Below are positions 31,234 through 41,504 of a DNA stretch of 64,000 nt, piece by piece. Numbering within the stretch: the stretch's first letter is position 1; every line of letters starts with the position of its first letter. The translations under genes were made by a program, and so were the position numbers. A model generated the notes under the pieces. It did not search any database. It had not been told where the DNA came from and saw nothing but the letters and a program-made list of their open reading frames with translations. The stretch lies in the IMG/VR virus record IMGVR_UViG_3300007513_002297, positions 1 through 64,000 of that record; one strand, given 5' to 3'. This DNA comes from a virus.

Positions 31234-31585
31234 TATAATATTATCATCTATTTTGTTTTTGTCAATTTGTTTTAATGTAGGCATTTTTATATATGCGCGC
31301 GCTTCAATCTCACGATTGCTGTTTGTGTCTGAAGAATTGGGTGATCTACAAAATATGATTGATGCCTTCGCAAAACATCTACAATCAGTATATGAGTTAG
31401 AATTGTTTTATGGAGATGTCACATTAGAACATCTTTTGAATCATGCTGTTTCTTTTAATGAGCAGCTAGAAACCTTTGAACATATTTATTCATTGACTGA
31501 AGAAGAGGTGCCCAACGAACAATTAATTGAGGACGAAGAATTTGACAGCAATGAAAAAGATACGCCGCCGCAGAGCGAAGACTAA
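31220..31585 (+). CDS. Single-pass membrane protein with acidic tail (121 aa)
   Basis: An N-terminal transmembrane helix (about residues 5-25, DIILSSILFLSICFNVGIF) is followed by a helical region and a very acidic C-terminus (EEEVPNEQLIEDEEFDSNE). Topology puts the tail in either compartment. No family recognised. It overlaps both the zinc-ribbon gene and the sigma-factor gene, so these are probably one operon. Confidence 0.65.
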   Translation: MSRLDIILSSILFLSICFNVGIFIYARASISRLLFVSEELGDLQNMIDAFAKHLQSVYELELFYGDVTLEHLLNHAVSFNEQLETFEHIYSLTEEEVPNEQLIEDEEFDSNEKDTPPQSED

Positions 31586-32249
31586 GAATCATTATTTTAC
31601 TCAAGTCCATGAGGATGCAATAGTAAAATATGCCAACACGCTTGATGTAAAAATTAGAACACAGTTGTATGTAGATTATATTCAGCCGGCTTTTAATGAA
31701 ATGGTTGATAAGATAGTTTTTACTTATAAATTTACTAATCTTCCCAATTGTGATTATTTGCGGGATGAATGTAAGATCTGGCTTGTAACTATTCTAGACA
31801 AATATGATCCAAACAAAGGCTCTAAAGCCTTTTCTTATTTTTCGGTTATTACCAAAAATTGGTTTATTCACAAAGTAAAACAACAACAAAAAAAGAACAA
31901 ACGTGAAGTTGATTTAGATCATCTTCCCAAACGATATGAAGAAGAGTACCTCTCAACTAATGAATCGTACGTTACGACACGAGAAGAAGATGAGTTTTGG
32001 AGGTCGTTTTATGAGGAATTGAAATCTTGGGATGCATCCCAGATGAAAGAAAACGATTTAAAGGTCTATAAAGCCATTATTATTCTTTTTGAATCTAAGG
32101 ATGATATCGAAATTTTTAACAAAAAAGCTATTTATTTATATCTCCGCGAAATTACAGATTTGAATACCAAGCAAATTGTTAATTCTTTGAAGAAATTTCG
32201 CAAAAGATATTATAATTTCAAACAAAATTGGGAAAATGGCTTATTATGA
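31551..32249 (+). CDS. Late-transcription sigma factor, T4 gp55-like
   Basis: About 232 aa from ATG 31551 (TTG 31527 would add eight residues; neither has a strong RBS). The middle carries conserved segments of T4 gp55-type sigma factors: DECKIWLVTILDKYDPNKGS, then AFSYFSVITKNWFIHKVKQQ, matching the region 2-like core that contacts RNA polymerase and the -10 box. The N-terminus is basic (MKKIRRRRAKTKNH). In T4 this protein directs late transcription at TATAAATA boxes. Here it heads the virion module, which suggests the same regulatory logic. The stop overlaps the next ATG. Confidence 0.82.
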   Translation: MKKIRRRRAKTKNHYFTQVHEDAIVKYANTLDVKIRTQLYVDYIQPAFNEMVDKIVFTYKFTNLPNCDYLRDECKIWLVTILDKYDPNKGSKAFSYFSVITKNWFIHKVKQQQKKNKREVDLDHLPKRYEEEYLSTNESYVTTREEDEFWRSFYEELKSWDASQMKENDLKVYKAIIILFESKDDIEIFNKKAIYLYLREITDLNTKQIVNSLKKFRKRYYNFKQNWENGLL

Positions 32250-32548
32250 GCGTAAAAGACTTAGACACTCTCATTAACGAAGCACTGGACAACATTCGTA
32301 ATGATAGAAAAGTGGCCCGCGAATTTCTTAATGAAATCGCCAACCAAATTGCTGCGGATGCGGAACAGAACAAATACTTGAGCCCCGTTGCTGCAAAACA
32401 CATTGAAACAATGCAACGATCCAATGAACAATTGGTAAAGCTTATTGCAATCCGACGAAAAGACACTACCCAATCAGTGGAATTGACTACAGAAGACAAG
32501 GACAGTCTTTTTGATTTAATTCAAGGAGGAGTAGAAGATGCCCAGTGA
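32246..32548 (+). CDS. Hypothetical helical protein (100 aa)
   Basis: ATG 32246 sits in an ATGA overlap with the sigma-factor stop, so six upstream codons in the same frame are excluded. The product is largely helical and charged (VKDLDTLINEALDNIRNDRK; later NKYLSPVAAKHIETMQRSNE), without membrane segments or Cys. Overlap with the hub gene (11 bases) puts it at the start of the virion operon. Not recognised; a small baseplate or chaperone component is possible. Confidence 0.65.
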   Translation: MSVKDLDTLINEALDNIRNDRKVAREFLNEIANQIAADAEQNKYLSPVAAKHIETMQRSNEQLVKLIAIRRKDTTQSVELTTEDKDSLFDLIQGGVEDAQ

Positions 32549-33692
32549 TGCTGATGGACCTATTCCTGCGTCTGCTTTAACGGTTCCTCGCCAAGCTGCT
32601 GACTATTTGCTTAAAAAAGACAGTAGCTATAACGCCTTAGGGTCTCAAATGATATTTCAAGCACGCGTCATCGCAGTGCAGAAGACAATCGGCTCACTTG
32701 AGTCAAGGGCATTTGGCATGGTCGGGTCCAACAGCGCCGAGGGCGCCACCATTGCGTCAGTTAGAATTATAGATCCTCGTATGAGCCATGCCCGATTTTT
32801 AGCACCTGCGTGCCGTATTTCTGTTGCTCAAGGGGATCTAGCAAGTGTACGCCAACAACAAGCGCTTCTATTACAAATGGTGGTTCCAAAGAGTCAGACA
32901 CAATTTCAGCAAGTGGCACCCGGCACCATTGTAGAAGTTTTATTAAAGCCGGGAGATAATGGTGCACCATATAATTTGAAAATAGGAACGTTCATAAAGA
33001 TCGTGTCCCAGCCGCCTTCAGGGGGTCTACAAGATGAAGTTTGCGCTCCGATGTCCGACCTCTTTGATGATGCCCCCCTCGCCGCAACGCCCGGCTCGGC
33101 CGGATCCCAACACTCTCGTTCTCGTCCTGCCGCCGATCAAACCCCTGAAGCAATTGGTTCTCTAACAATAGAAAACAAGTTGAACGAATCTGTCGGTCGC
33201 AAGGATGAACCTTTATCTCCAACTGGCATAACTATACACTATACTGCCGGCGGATCTTCGGCTAGCGCCATCTCGACATTAAACCAGAAAGGTTATTCTT
33301 ATCATTTTATCATTTCGAGAGACGGCACAATTGAACAATTGGAGAGAACAGATGTGCAATCTATTCACGATCCAAAAACAAATGCTACTCATATTGGGAT
33401 TTCTTTTGTAAATTTAGGAAACCAGCCAGAGTTCGCTGGAGAATATGGAAGTCCCGCGCTGAATAAATGGATTAGCGGAGACACAACAACTGGCACAGAA
33501 GACAAGTGGGATCCTTACCCCCTTACGCAGACTCTCGCTGGCAGAAAATTGGTGAAAGAATTAAAAAAGATGTATCCCGATATAACTGATTTGGTGGGAC
33601 ACTCCGAAGTAAGTACGTCAGGTAAGCAGGATCCTGGTCCCGCTTTTCCCTTAAGCAAGTATAAGGGCTATGTCGGGTCATCTGTAGCGTAA
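32538..33692 (+). CDS. Baseplate hub-like protein with amidase (Ami_2/PGRP) domain
   Basis: A 384-aa protein with two parts. The N-terminal about 170 residues form a beta-rich (OB-fold-like) domain as in baseplate hub proteins. The C-terminal domain is an N-acetylmuramoyl-L-alanine amidase of the Ami_2/PGRP type: zinc ligand His234 in TIHYTAGG, YSYHFIISRDGTIEQL, ISFVNLG, and GHSEVSTSGKQDPGPAFP with His355 and Asp365. It would cut peptidoglycan during DNA entry, like T4 gp5 but with an amidase in place of a lysozyme. A Ser/Pro-rich linker (about residues 180-205) joins the parts. Confidence 0.83.
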   Translation: MPSDADGPIPASALTVPRQAADYLLKKDSSYNALGSQMIFQARVIAVQKTIGSLESRAFGMVGSNSAEGATIASVRIIDPRMSHARFLAPACRISVAQGDLASVRQQQALLLQMVVPKSQTQFQQVAPGTIVEVLLKPGDNGAPYNLKIGTFIKIVSQPPSGGLQDEVCAPMSDLFDDAPLAATPGSAGSQHSRSRPAADQTPEAIGSLTIENKLNESVGRKDEPLSPTGITIHYTAGGSSASAISTLNQKGYSYHFIISRDGTIEQLERTDVQSIHDPKTNATHIGISFVNLGNQPEFAGEYGSPALNKWISGDTTTGTEDKWDPYPLTQTLAGRKLVKELKKMYPDITDLVGHSEVSTSGKQDPGPAFPLSKYKGYVGSSVA

Positions 33693-33725
33693 TTTGAAAC
33701 AAAGAAGCGTAAAAGGAAAAAACCA

Positions 33726-34655
33726 ATGGCAAAAATTAAATTTGCAGACTTAAATCCAGCCCTCGCGGGTGTGCGCGTCCAAGATCTTATTGATCAAGGG
33801 ATGACCGTAAATGGTGTGCCGGAAGGCGCCGGGCTTATGAATACTGAGGCTTCTACTGAGAGTTATGGATATAATGTGCCACCCGGCGCCATGCCGATTG
33901 CACACGCTGGTGCTTATATAACGCTGGGTGCTGTTCCACCCGAAGGTTTGGCCTCTGGATATTCAGCCCAAGGCGCCGCCAGCCCCACAATAGATTTAGT
34001 AGTGGGAAGAAATGCTAGCTCATTCGGAGGAAAAGGTCTCTCAGATGGTTACATTGTAGATAACAATTTTGGAACTGATGCGGCACGTATTTATATTAGT
34101 CGTTTGACTGATGTGGATAAATATTTTAGTCTTGCCAAGCGCGAAGGATCTGAACATAAAAACTCTCAACGATCTGCTGTCGCAGTTAAAGCTGATAATG
34201 TGCGACTGATAGGGAGAGAAGGGGTTAAAATTGTTACCGGCAAAATGCAAGGGGGAAACTTTGGACCGCATGGAGAAACGAACTCTCTAGGCGGCAGAAT
34301 TGAAAGTCCTGCGCCCAAAATTGAACTGATTGCCGGCAACAACTATGACAACGTTCAAGGGCTGGCGCTTGGAGAAACAACACGCGATTCATTGCGAGAG
34401 CTTCATGATATTTTACAAGACCTGTGGAGCGCTGTTTATAATTTTATCATGCTTCAAACGGCATGGGACGCGGTTATAGGGGTGAGTCCGTTCCCGTGGT
34501 ATCCTGCCGGCGCTGCTCCCAAATCAATGGGCAACATGTCAATGGTTATGAGTTCACTCTATTCTACGAAGATTAATTTGATGTTATGGGATTTCAACAG
34601 CTTAAACCCCGCCGGCAACCAATATATTGTTAGCAGAAATGTGAGATCGAATTAA
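33726..34655 (+). CDS. Virion protein with beta-helix-like segment
   Basis: A 309-aa protein, probably in the baseplate or spike. Residues about 150-175 read SAVAVKADNVRLIGREGVKI, a repeat-style beta segment like those of spike and beta-helix proteins, followed by VTGKMQGGNFGPHG. The N-terminus is rich in Gly, Ala and Pro. AAAAGG lies upstream of the ATG. Family not certain; the call is from position after the hub/amidase and from the repeat-like core. Confidence 0.6.
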   Translation: MAKIKFADLNPALAGVRVQDLIDQGMTVNGVPEGAGLMNTEASTESYGYNVPPGAMPIAHAGAYITLGAVPPEGLASGYSAQGAASPTIDLVVGRNASSFGGKGLSDGYIVDNNFGTDAARIYISRLTDVDKYFSLAKREGSEHKNSQRSAVAVKADNVRLIGREGVKIVTGKMQGGNFGPHGETNSLGGRIESPAPKIELIAGNNYDNVQGLALGETTRDSLRELHDILQDLWSAVYNFIMLQTAWDAVIGVSPFPWYPAGAAPKSMGNMSMVMSSLYSTKINLMLWDFNSLNPAGNQYIVSRNVRSN

Positions 34656-34674
34656 TTATATAACAAGGTAACTC

Positions 34675-37600
34675 ATGTCAGAATCTAAATTCCTACCTTT
34701 TCAGGATGCAAATGGCGACGGATTAATCGACGTTTGTGATGAAATCGTTGCGCCAGAGGTGGTGGCATGCCCTGAGTGTACTCCTAATCCAGCAGCATTG
34801 GTGCCGGATTGGTTGACTCGAGATATTTACGAGCCATTTTTAAATGAAAAGCTGTGCAAATACCAAGTTACTGTCACGACGTCTGAGACTACAACTCGCT
34901 CGCCTGAAGATGGAGACGAAGCTGCCGCTAAATTAGCTTTAGACGAGCTATATGAAGAATCTGCCGAGACTGCCATTCTGGCATTATTAACGGTTTATAA
35001 TAAAGATCAATCGTCTACTTCCGTTAGCGCGATTAAAGAAGTAATTGAATACACTCAATTTTCTTTGGATGTGCGCCCTAAATCAAGACTTAAGCTGTTA
35101 TACAGTGTTCCTAAAGAAAATCTTGATGCTTTGGATGATGCTGAAGAAGAGGAAGAAGAAGATGACGCTGAAGCTGGTGATATAATTGTCACCTTCCCTG
35201 CGAACGAATTGGGTCCCATGATGATGAGGATCCGTAAAACTCTTCGACTTTATAATCGCTACCTTAAAACTTATCGAGCGGTAGATAACAGCAACTTATT
35301 GTTTTTAGAAGATAACTCGGTATTTCCTTTAGAAATTTATGGAGATTGGGGCGGAGGCATGGCTAAGACAGAAGTGATGTCGAAAGTGTTGCCACAATTA
35401 GATGGCTTTCTAAACAATTATGGATATAATATTGGTAATGTGGGAGGTTTAGGCAATGCCGGCAGCGGAATATGGCACGGCGGCGACCGCCTAACAGAAA
35501 TTACATTTACATTTGATAGTGATTATATCATTAAAAAATTAAAGTTTTTTACTGAAGGTTGCGGCGAAAAGCCCACAATTTATACGGAAGATTCGGGCAA
35601 AATTAAAAAATTAAAGGCAGAATCGGCTTGGAAAGATCGAACTGCAATGGGATATTTGATATCTTTGAGAGAAATGGATGCAGAAATTCAAGGAAGAGTG
35701 GCACCCAACTGGATAGAATTCTTGAAGAAATACACTTATCCCGAAATTTACGAGACAGATACAGTTGCTTATGATTCTTCTCCTGCAAGTTGTATAGGAG
35801 AAGCTTTATTTAATGAAGGGAAACAACTTGGCCAAGATATTCTGGATGAAGTTTTTAGCTTGGGAGATGCATTAGCTTATAAGTTTAAAGATCAGATATG
35901 TAAAAAATCATTAGGCGAAGCTATGGAGGAACAAGCGTCACTGGGCGTGATTTATGATCCGAATGCTCAAGAAGACGTCAACTGGTACACCATGGCACAA
36001 ATGCAAGCATTTCAAACACTTGAAGCTGATGAACAGGTGTTTATGACGTTTTGTGCCAGAGTCTTGGGAATGGGCTCTGGCTTGGGTGACGGTGACGCTG
36101 TAGCAATGTTGGACGCGTTGTGGAGTGAAGGGTTTGACGACTTTAAGCTTTGTGGTCTAATGAGCTTCCTCACAGAAGCAATTAATTGTTTAATGGGAGG
36201 TTTAACTCTAGAAGAGGCACTCACCCCCATTGTAGAAAGCGCACTCGCTGGCATGCAGATTAATAACTTTGGGGATTTGTTTATAGGTCTGCCGCCCGAG
36301 AAGCAAATCGAACTAGACGAATTGGTTAAAAAGAACCTAGAAAGTGGCAATATCTTTAAAGATGACAGTAGCTTACAGGCATTTTCTGATTCTCTAGCTC
36401 CATCCGGCGGCGAAGGCGGAGATGCTGTCGGAGAAATGGACAACGCGTGGCAAATTGTTAAACCATGGGAAGACGATAACTTGTCTGAGAGCGAGCGCTG
36501 GATGGATTCAACTGGGATGACGAGCGCAGAGTTGCAAGATCCCACCAAAGAAACTCGAACTTTAGCACAACAATTTGACGTTGGTTCTGAGGAAAACAGA
36601 AATCAGCTTAGCTCAAGTATTGTAATGCAGGCATATGTTAAAGCCCTCTTAGAGGTTTATCAAGACAATCTTTTAGAATTAGTAGATGAGATTAATAAAT
36701 TTCCTGGCGCCCAGATGATAGCCAATCTTCTTGCTTTTATAGATTGCCCACGCCCAGCGTTCTTTAATCCAAGTGTTATGGACTTCATTAAAGACATTGA
36801 ACTGCCGTTCTGTCGAGAAATGAGTGATATTAATTTCCCCAGACTTGTTAATCCTTTCGGCTGGTTTCCAAAATGGGTTGATATTGTGCAAGCGATTCAA
36901 GTAGCGTTTATGGCTGCGCTCCAGCAATTAGTCATTACTATCATAATGAAGCTCATTGTCAAGGTGTGCGAGCTAATCGGAAATGCGCTTTGTAAAGCGT
37001 TAGAGATGGCAGGCGACCTGTTAGAAGCTCTCGCGACTCCTGGGGATTGCACTCAATTTTCTGACATGGTGAGAGAGGCGCTGTGTGGCGAAAATGCCAC
37101 AGATGATGCCGTCAACGATACAATGGTCGACATGATAGGAACTTTGGGCGTTGGGGCAGCCGCTTGGGCAGATCACGATCAAACGTTGGCATTCGCAGAA
37201 GATATCGGATGCTCGGTGACACGCAAAGAACTAGCCGATGCGATGTTGGGCGAAATGTCTAATGACATGGCCGCCGCACTCGTAAGCCTTGTAGAAAATG
37301 AATATCCAGACTTTCAAGAAGCTCTTCCTCACGAAGAAGCAGTTAAAAGCATGATGAAGGGTTGTGGCAATTTGCTTCCGGCAGACTTTAAAGATGGTCT
37401 CCGCGACTTTGTCAACCAGCTTCCAGAAAACGATGTGATGCCGGCACATCCTTCGCTGTGCGCCACTCCCGAACAATTAGAAGATTTTTGTGCATTGAGG
37501 GCAGAATTGCTATCTGACCGGGCGTCTCCTGAGCAAATTGCGGAAATGTGCGACAACTTGCGAGAGACAGCGAAAGAAGATCTTGGAGATCTTTGGCGCG

Positions 37601-40600
37601 CCGCCAATGACTTTGAGGGCTATATTGAAGATAATATGCCACCAATTATATCTGATCCCGGTTGCGATAACGGACTTATACCTTTTGAGCCAGATGAAGC
37701 AATTGCCACAGTAACAGCAGCATTGGGCAATCAAATGGAGCAGTTGAAAGTGGATTACGGAACCGATATGATTGGGAACGGACCCGGAGAGAAAAATTGG
37801 GGACTCGTTAATATGATTTTGTCCGACACCTTGGGGCAACCTCTTACTGTTCATAATCGCAAAGCTTCCAATAAGAACAAAGTAATGGACTTTTATACAG
37901 GCTTAACTGGAAGTAGCGGCGCCGTATCTTTGGACACGATTCTGGGCTATACCGCCTTTTTATCGCCAATGGCTGCGCTTATGAGTTTGATGTACGGCGA
38001 TCCAGAGCCAGAGAAGCAACGTGGAGCTTTCCCTACCAGCGTTGCCAAGTGGCTCCAAGACGATATCATGGACAAAGCAGGATATATGTATGATAGTGGG
38101 TCTTGGGACGAACGTCGCTTTGGAACATATATATCGTCGGACACTGCGGATGTGATCACCGCTAGTATTAATAACGAATGGCAAGCTGATGAAGAATGGA
38201 ATATGTCAATGGACGACCTTGGGTTTACTGGAATCTTCGGAAGAGATTTAGATCTCTTATCTATTCCCGACTTAGGTTATAATATAGAACTCGAATCACA
38301 GTTTGATCCAGACAATGATAAAGCCTCGGGCGTCAAATTTATAGAAAAAGGACGCAAAGCGTTACCTGACTTGGCCATCACTTTTAAAGATAATGCAAAA
38401 GGTCTTGCTAGTGTGCCGGTAGGAGAGTATCCGACTGGCTCTAAGGAGCCTGAGGCATCGTCCACTTGGTCTTACGGCTATGCTGTTGAAGCTTTTTTGG
38501 GCGATATGATCGAAGACGACGAGGGCAACATAGTAAATCGTCCGGACGACAACATCCGAATTAAAATCACAGACCTCTATAATACAGCTGCGAAACTGGA
38601 CGATGCTGCCAACGATATGGTGAGTCTAGAGGTAAATGAAGACGGCTCACCGGGTGACAACTTCGGAGAATCAATATGGACAAATCTAATAAAAGAAGAC
38701 AAAGTCATCCCGAATCTCAAATATGAATTTCTATCTGTGGATGATACTTTGCTTGATGTGGTGATGTCGCCTAAGCTTAAAACGATTAATACTTCGCCTG
38801 TTGACTCGACAGGAAAAGGCGATGCTTTTAATTTGTTGGATATGTATCCCAACTTTTTGCAAACATTCCAAGCTCAAAGCGCATATACTCCTCAAACTGT
38901 CTTGCTTAAAGAAATGATAAATCGCACCAATGGCACGTCGTTGTCAGACACCGCAGCCGAAACTTTTATAAACGACTCCATTCAAACCATGTCACGATTG
39001 ATATTCCAAGAAATTGGCAACAATTCCGGAAGCTGGGATTATGGCGCTCAATATGATATGTTGAGTGAGGCGGATGTGGAGTATGGCATTTACGATCTAG
39101 AAATGGGAACAGATGAAAACTATCCCGGTTGGGTACCTTATGCGGATTATGAAGTCGATGATGGCGAGGGAGGAACTCGCGAGTTGAGAAATCGCGACAT
39201 GAAACTTGGAATAAGTTTTGATCAATACAAAAACGAATATGTTAATGAAACTCCAGACGAAACTCGAGTTTTCTATTTAGATCCTATGACGTTTGGTGGA
39301 AACTATATGAATCCTCCCATTTATATCAAACCACTCGCAAGCGAAGGCTGGCTGGGAATGGTAGATGTATTGTTCCCAGAACTAAGTCCATGTAAGCCTC
39401 AAACTTCTGATTTGGTCGACTTTGGTAATATCCAAGAGATAATTGACGAGATTTATCCTTACATTCCAGAAGATGAGCGTCTAAAATCCGATCCGGATTG
39501 CATCATCGAGCGCCCCTACAATCGAATTTTAATGCGATCTGCAAAAGCTGGATTAGTGGGTCTTATTACAGCAGCATGTCGCATCTATGCCAGCACTCAC
39601 ATGATCAAAGCGCTGCCGGCTTTCACCACATTTAGTCCTCGATTCCCCGATACTTATAGCTCTGCTTTCGCATCTTATATCGTAGAAAACATGGAAACTT
39701 CTTTTAAAGATGCCGGCGGAGGCCCCGAATGGGTGAATGCCGTGTTTAGCGATACTGAGTTTTGGTATGCATTCTTAGAACAATCTGTGCAACTATATGC
39801 AGCTATGGTTGATGAAGGCACCGTTGAAGCTCCTCCCACGGTGCTAGAGGCACTTTTCCGCATTAATGATATGCAAGAAGAGTATGAATATCCAGACAAA
39901 GAAGACCTTAAAGCTGCTAAAGATACACGAGAAGCCAGTCGCCTTCAGACGCTGAAAAGCTATCGTCAAGATATAAATCTAGAAGCTATTCGCGAAACTG
40001 AAGAAGATGCTAAATTGGTGTTGAAAGAGTGGGTTTTAGAGCAGCTTAAGTATATGTCCGAAAAATTTATGGCAAATATGGAAAGATTTAACATGGCGCC
40101 TGTTGTCAACAACATCGATTATTATATAATGGACAACTTGTGCGGAATAGATGGAGGGCTTTATGTGGATTCTGCAGTTAAGCCCGACGGCACTGTGGCT
40201 GCAAGTTATGTTGATCTTCCCACTATTCCCATTGAAGAAGATACTGCTGAAGAATATCATGATGCCGAAGCTGTTGCTTATTATACGGCCGGCGGCGAGT
40301 TGGTAGTTGGCGAAGACTTAGATGAAGAAGGTTTGGGCGTTGGAGAAGAATATATCGGATATTATCACGTAGTGATTGACGAAAACGGTAACCCTAGCTG
40401 GATGGCAGGAGAATACCACTCAGATGAAGAAATGCACGATGTGCTGCATCCCTTAGTTAATCAAATCATAGTTGAGATTGGAGACATCCCCGAATTAGAT
40501 GTCGGCTCTTATGGGTCCGAGAATCAACTGTTTACCCTTGAAAAGTATATTTCTATTGATGGGGTACGCTACGCCCCCACGGCGGCTACAACCATAGTTA

Positions 40601-41475
40601 AAGGTTACAGCGATCTTAGTGTGAATTTGTCTGAAGTTTATCCTGGTACCATGAAGACAGTAAGGGACGATAACGGACGAGAAGTAGGAATAGAAGGCGT
40701 CCTAGGTGTCCGCTATGGTGTCCAATTTTCAGCCTTTATAGACGGCACTCCTTATGAAATCACAGCAGTGGAAGTTGATGCGCTAGATTTGCCACTTTCT
40801 AAGTTTTCTAATTTAAATGCTGACAGTAAGTTGTTGTTATGTTTACTTAATCTCTTAAAAGAAGATGAAAAGTTCAAACTTGTGACGCGTTATATCGTGC
40901 CTTTTAACAAGCTTACTTCTATAGCTGCAATTTATACCGATATGGGCTTGTTGCCTTCTATCGGGGAAGTCACCGTTGCAAAGGGCGGCACTTATGAATC
41001 TGTTTTCCCGTGGACCGAAGCTGCTGGAAATTATATGGAGGGCGTCAACAAGCCAGGATTGGCGGCTACAGTAACTCTTGGCGAGGTCACCGTAGATGAG
41101 GAAACAGAGAGCGTAGTTGAGAATGTAAGTTTGGATGCCGCTAGCGCAGAGGTTGTTGGAGCTTGGTCTTCCAAGAAGGATAGGAACGTTGTGTCTTTAT
41201 TTTGGTTAGAATTTGACGCATGGGATCAAGTTCTTTTGAGGAACTCTTCCGGTAGAATTAAAAAGCTGTTTAGATCCTATTATAATTCGCGAGATTTTAA
41301 CCCAGACGATATTGGTAAAGGCATTAGAGGCGGACCTGGACAATTATTCTTTAACAAGATGCGGGGCTTATTAAAGCCGGCCCCTGGAAAACGTTTATTG
41401 CCGAGGTGGAGAAGGCGCCGACTAAGATCAAATCCATTTAATGCGAATGGAGAACTTTGTGAAAAAGAAAGTTGA
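34675..41475 (+). CDS. Giant virion structural protein (2266 aa), probable baseplate
   Basis: A 6.8-kb ORF without an obvious known domain over most of its length. The N-terminus has DANGDGLIDVCDE, an EF-hand/dockerin-like calcium loop, and CPECTP. The middle contains long helical stretches with clustered Cys (for example KVCELIGNALCKALEMAGDL), and the C-terminus is very basic (KRLLPRWRRRRLRSNPFN). It lies between the spike-like gene and the gp25-like gene and is read as one intact frame. Tail tube initiator, wedge or tape-measure roles are all possible; I favour the baseplate from context. Confidence 0.7.
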   Translation: MSESKFLPFQDANGDGLIDVCDEIVAPEVVACPECTPNPAALVPDWLTRDIYEPFLNEKLCKYQVTVTTSETTTRSPEDGDEAAAKLALDELYEESAETAILALLTVYNKDQSSTSVSAIKEVIEYTQFSLDVRPKSRLKLLYSVPKENLDALDDAEEEEEEDDAEAGDIIVTFPANELGPMMMRIRKTLRLYNRYLKTYRAVDNSNLLFLEDNSVFPLEIYGDWGGGMAKTEVMSKVLPQLDGFLNNYGYNIGNVGGLGNAGSGIWHGGDRLTEITFTFDSDYIIKKLKFFTEGCGEKPTIYTEDSGKIKKLKAESAWKDRTAMGYLISLREMDAEIQGRVAPNWIEFLKKYTYPEIYETDTVAYDSSPASCIGEALFNEGKQLGQDILDEVFSLGDALAYKFKDQICKKSLGEAMEEQASLGVIYDPNAQEDVNWYTMAQMQAFQTLEADEQVFMTFCARVLGMGSGLGDGDAVAMLDALWSEGFDDFKLCGLMSFLTEAINCLMGGLTLEEALTPIVESALAGMQINNFGDLFIGLPPEKQIELDELVKKNLESGNIFKDDSSLQAFSDSLAPSGGEGGDAVGEMDNAWQIVKPWEDDNLSESERWMDSTGMTSAELQDPTKETRTLAQQFDVGSEENRNQLSSSIVMQAYVKALLEVYQDNLLELVDEINKFPGAQMIANLLAFIDCPRPAFFNPSVMDFIKDIELPFCREMSDINFPRLVNPFGWFPKWVDIVQAIQVAFMAALQQLVITIIMKLIVKVCELIGNALCKALEMAGDLLEALATPGDCTQFSDMVREALCGENATDDAVNDTMVDMIGTLGVGAAAWADHDQTLAFAEDIGCSVTRKELADAMLGEMSNDMAAALVSLVENEYPDFQEALPHEEAVKSMMKGCGNLLPADFKDGLRDFVNQLPENDVMPAHPSLCATPEQLEDFCALRAELLSDRASPEQIAEMCDNLRETAKEDLGDLWRAANDFEGYIEDNMPPIISDPGCDNGLIPFEPDEAIATVTAALGNQMEQLKVDYGTDMIGNGPGEKNWGLVNMILSDTLGQPLTVHNRKASNKNKVMDFYTGLTGSSGAVSLDTILGYTAFLSPMAALMSLMYGDPEPEKQRGAFPTSVAKWLQDDIMDKAGYMYDSGSWDERRFGTYISSDTADVITASINNEWQADEEWNMSMDDLGFTGIFGRDLDLLSIPDLGYNIELESQFDPDNDKASGVKFIEKGRKALPDLAITFKDNAKGLASVPVGEYPTGSKEPEASSTWSYGYAVEAFLGDMIEDDEGNIVNRPDDNIRIKITDLYNTAAKLDDAANDMVSLEVNEDGSPGDNFGESIWTNLIKEDKVIPNLKYEFLSVDDTLLDVVMSPKLKTINTSPVDSTGKGDAFNLLDMYPNFLQTFQAQSAYTPQTVLLKEMINRTNGTSLSDTAAETFINDSIQTMSRLIFQEIGNNSGSWDYGAQYDMLSEADVEYGIYDLEMGTDENYPGWVPYADYEVDDGEGGTRELRNRDMKLGISFDQYKNEYVNETPDETRVFYLDPMTFGGNYMNPPIYIKPLASEGWLGMVDVLFPELSPCKPQTSDLVDFGNIQEIIDEIYPYIPEDERLKSDPDCIIERPYNRILMRSAKAGLVGLITAACRIYASTHMIKALPAFTTFSPRFPDTYSSAFASYIVENMETSFKDAGGGPEWVNAVFSDTEFWYAFLEQSVQLYAAMVDEGTVEAPPTVLEALFRINDMQEEYEYPDKEDLKAAKDTREASRLQTLKSYRQDINLEAIRETEEDAKLVLKEWVLEQLKYMSEKFMANMERFNMAPVVNNIDYYIMDNLCGIDGGLYVDSAVKPDGTVAASYVDLPTIPIEEDTAEEYHDAEAVAYYTAGGELVVGEDLDEEGLGVGEEYIGYYHVVIDENGNPSWMAGEYHSDEEMHDVLHPLVNQIIVEIGDIPELDVGSYGSENQLFTLEKYISIDGVRYAPTAATTIVKGYSDLSVNLSEVYPGTMKTVRDDNGREVGIEGVLGVRYGVQFSAFIDGTPYEITAVEVDALDLPLSKFSNLNADSKLLLCLLNLLKEDEKFKLVTRYIVPFNKLTSIAAIYTDMGLLPSIGEVTVAKGGTYESVFPWTEAAGNYMEGVNKPGLAATVTLGEVTVDEETESVVENVSLDAASAEVVGAWSSKKDRNVVSLFWLEFDAWDQVLLRNSSGRIKKLFRSYYNSRDFNPDDIGKGIRGGPGQLFFNKMRGLLKPAPGKRLLPRWRRRRLRSNPFNANGELCEKES

Positions 41476-41504
41476 GTATAATTATAACAACGAGGTGAAG
41501 TAAA

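Noticed and set aside
36012-36548. 178-codon reverse-strand open frame inside the 2266-aa gene
   Set aside because: It lies within an intact forward gene, has no RBS or neighbour, and no recognisable protein pattern.
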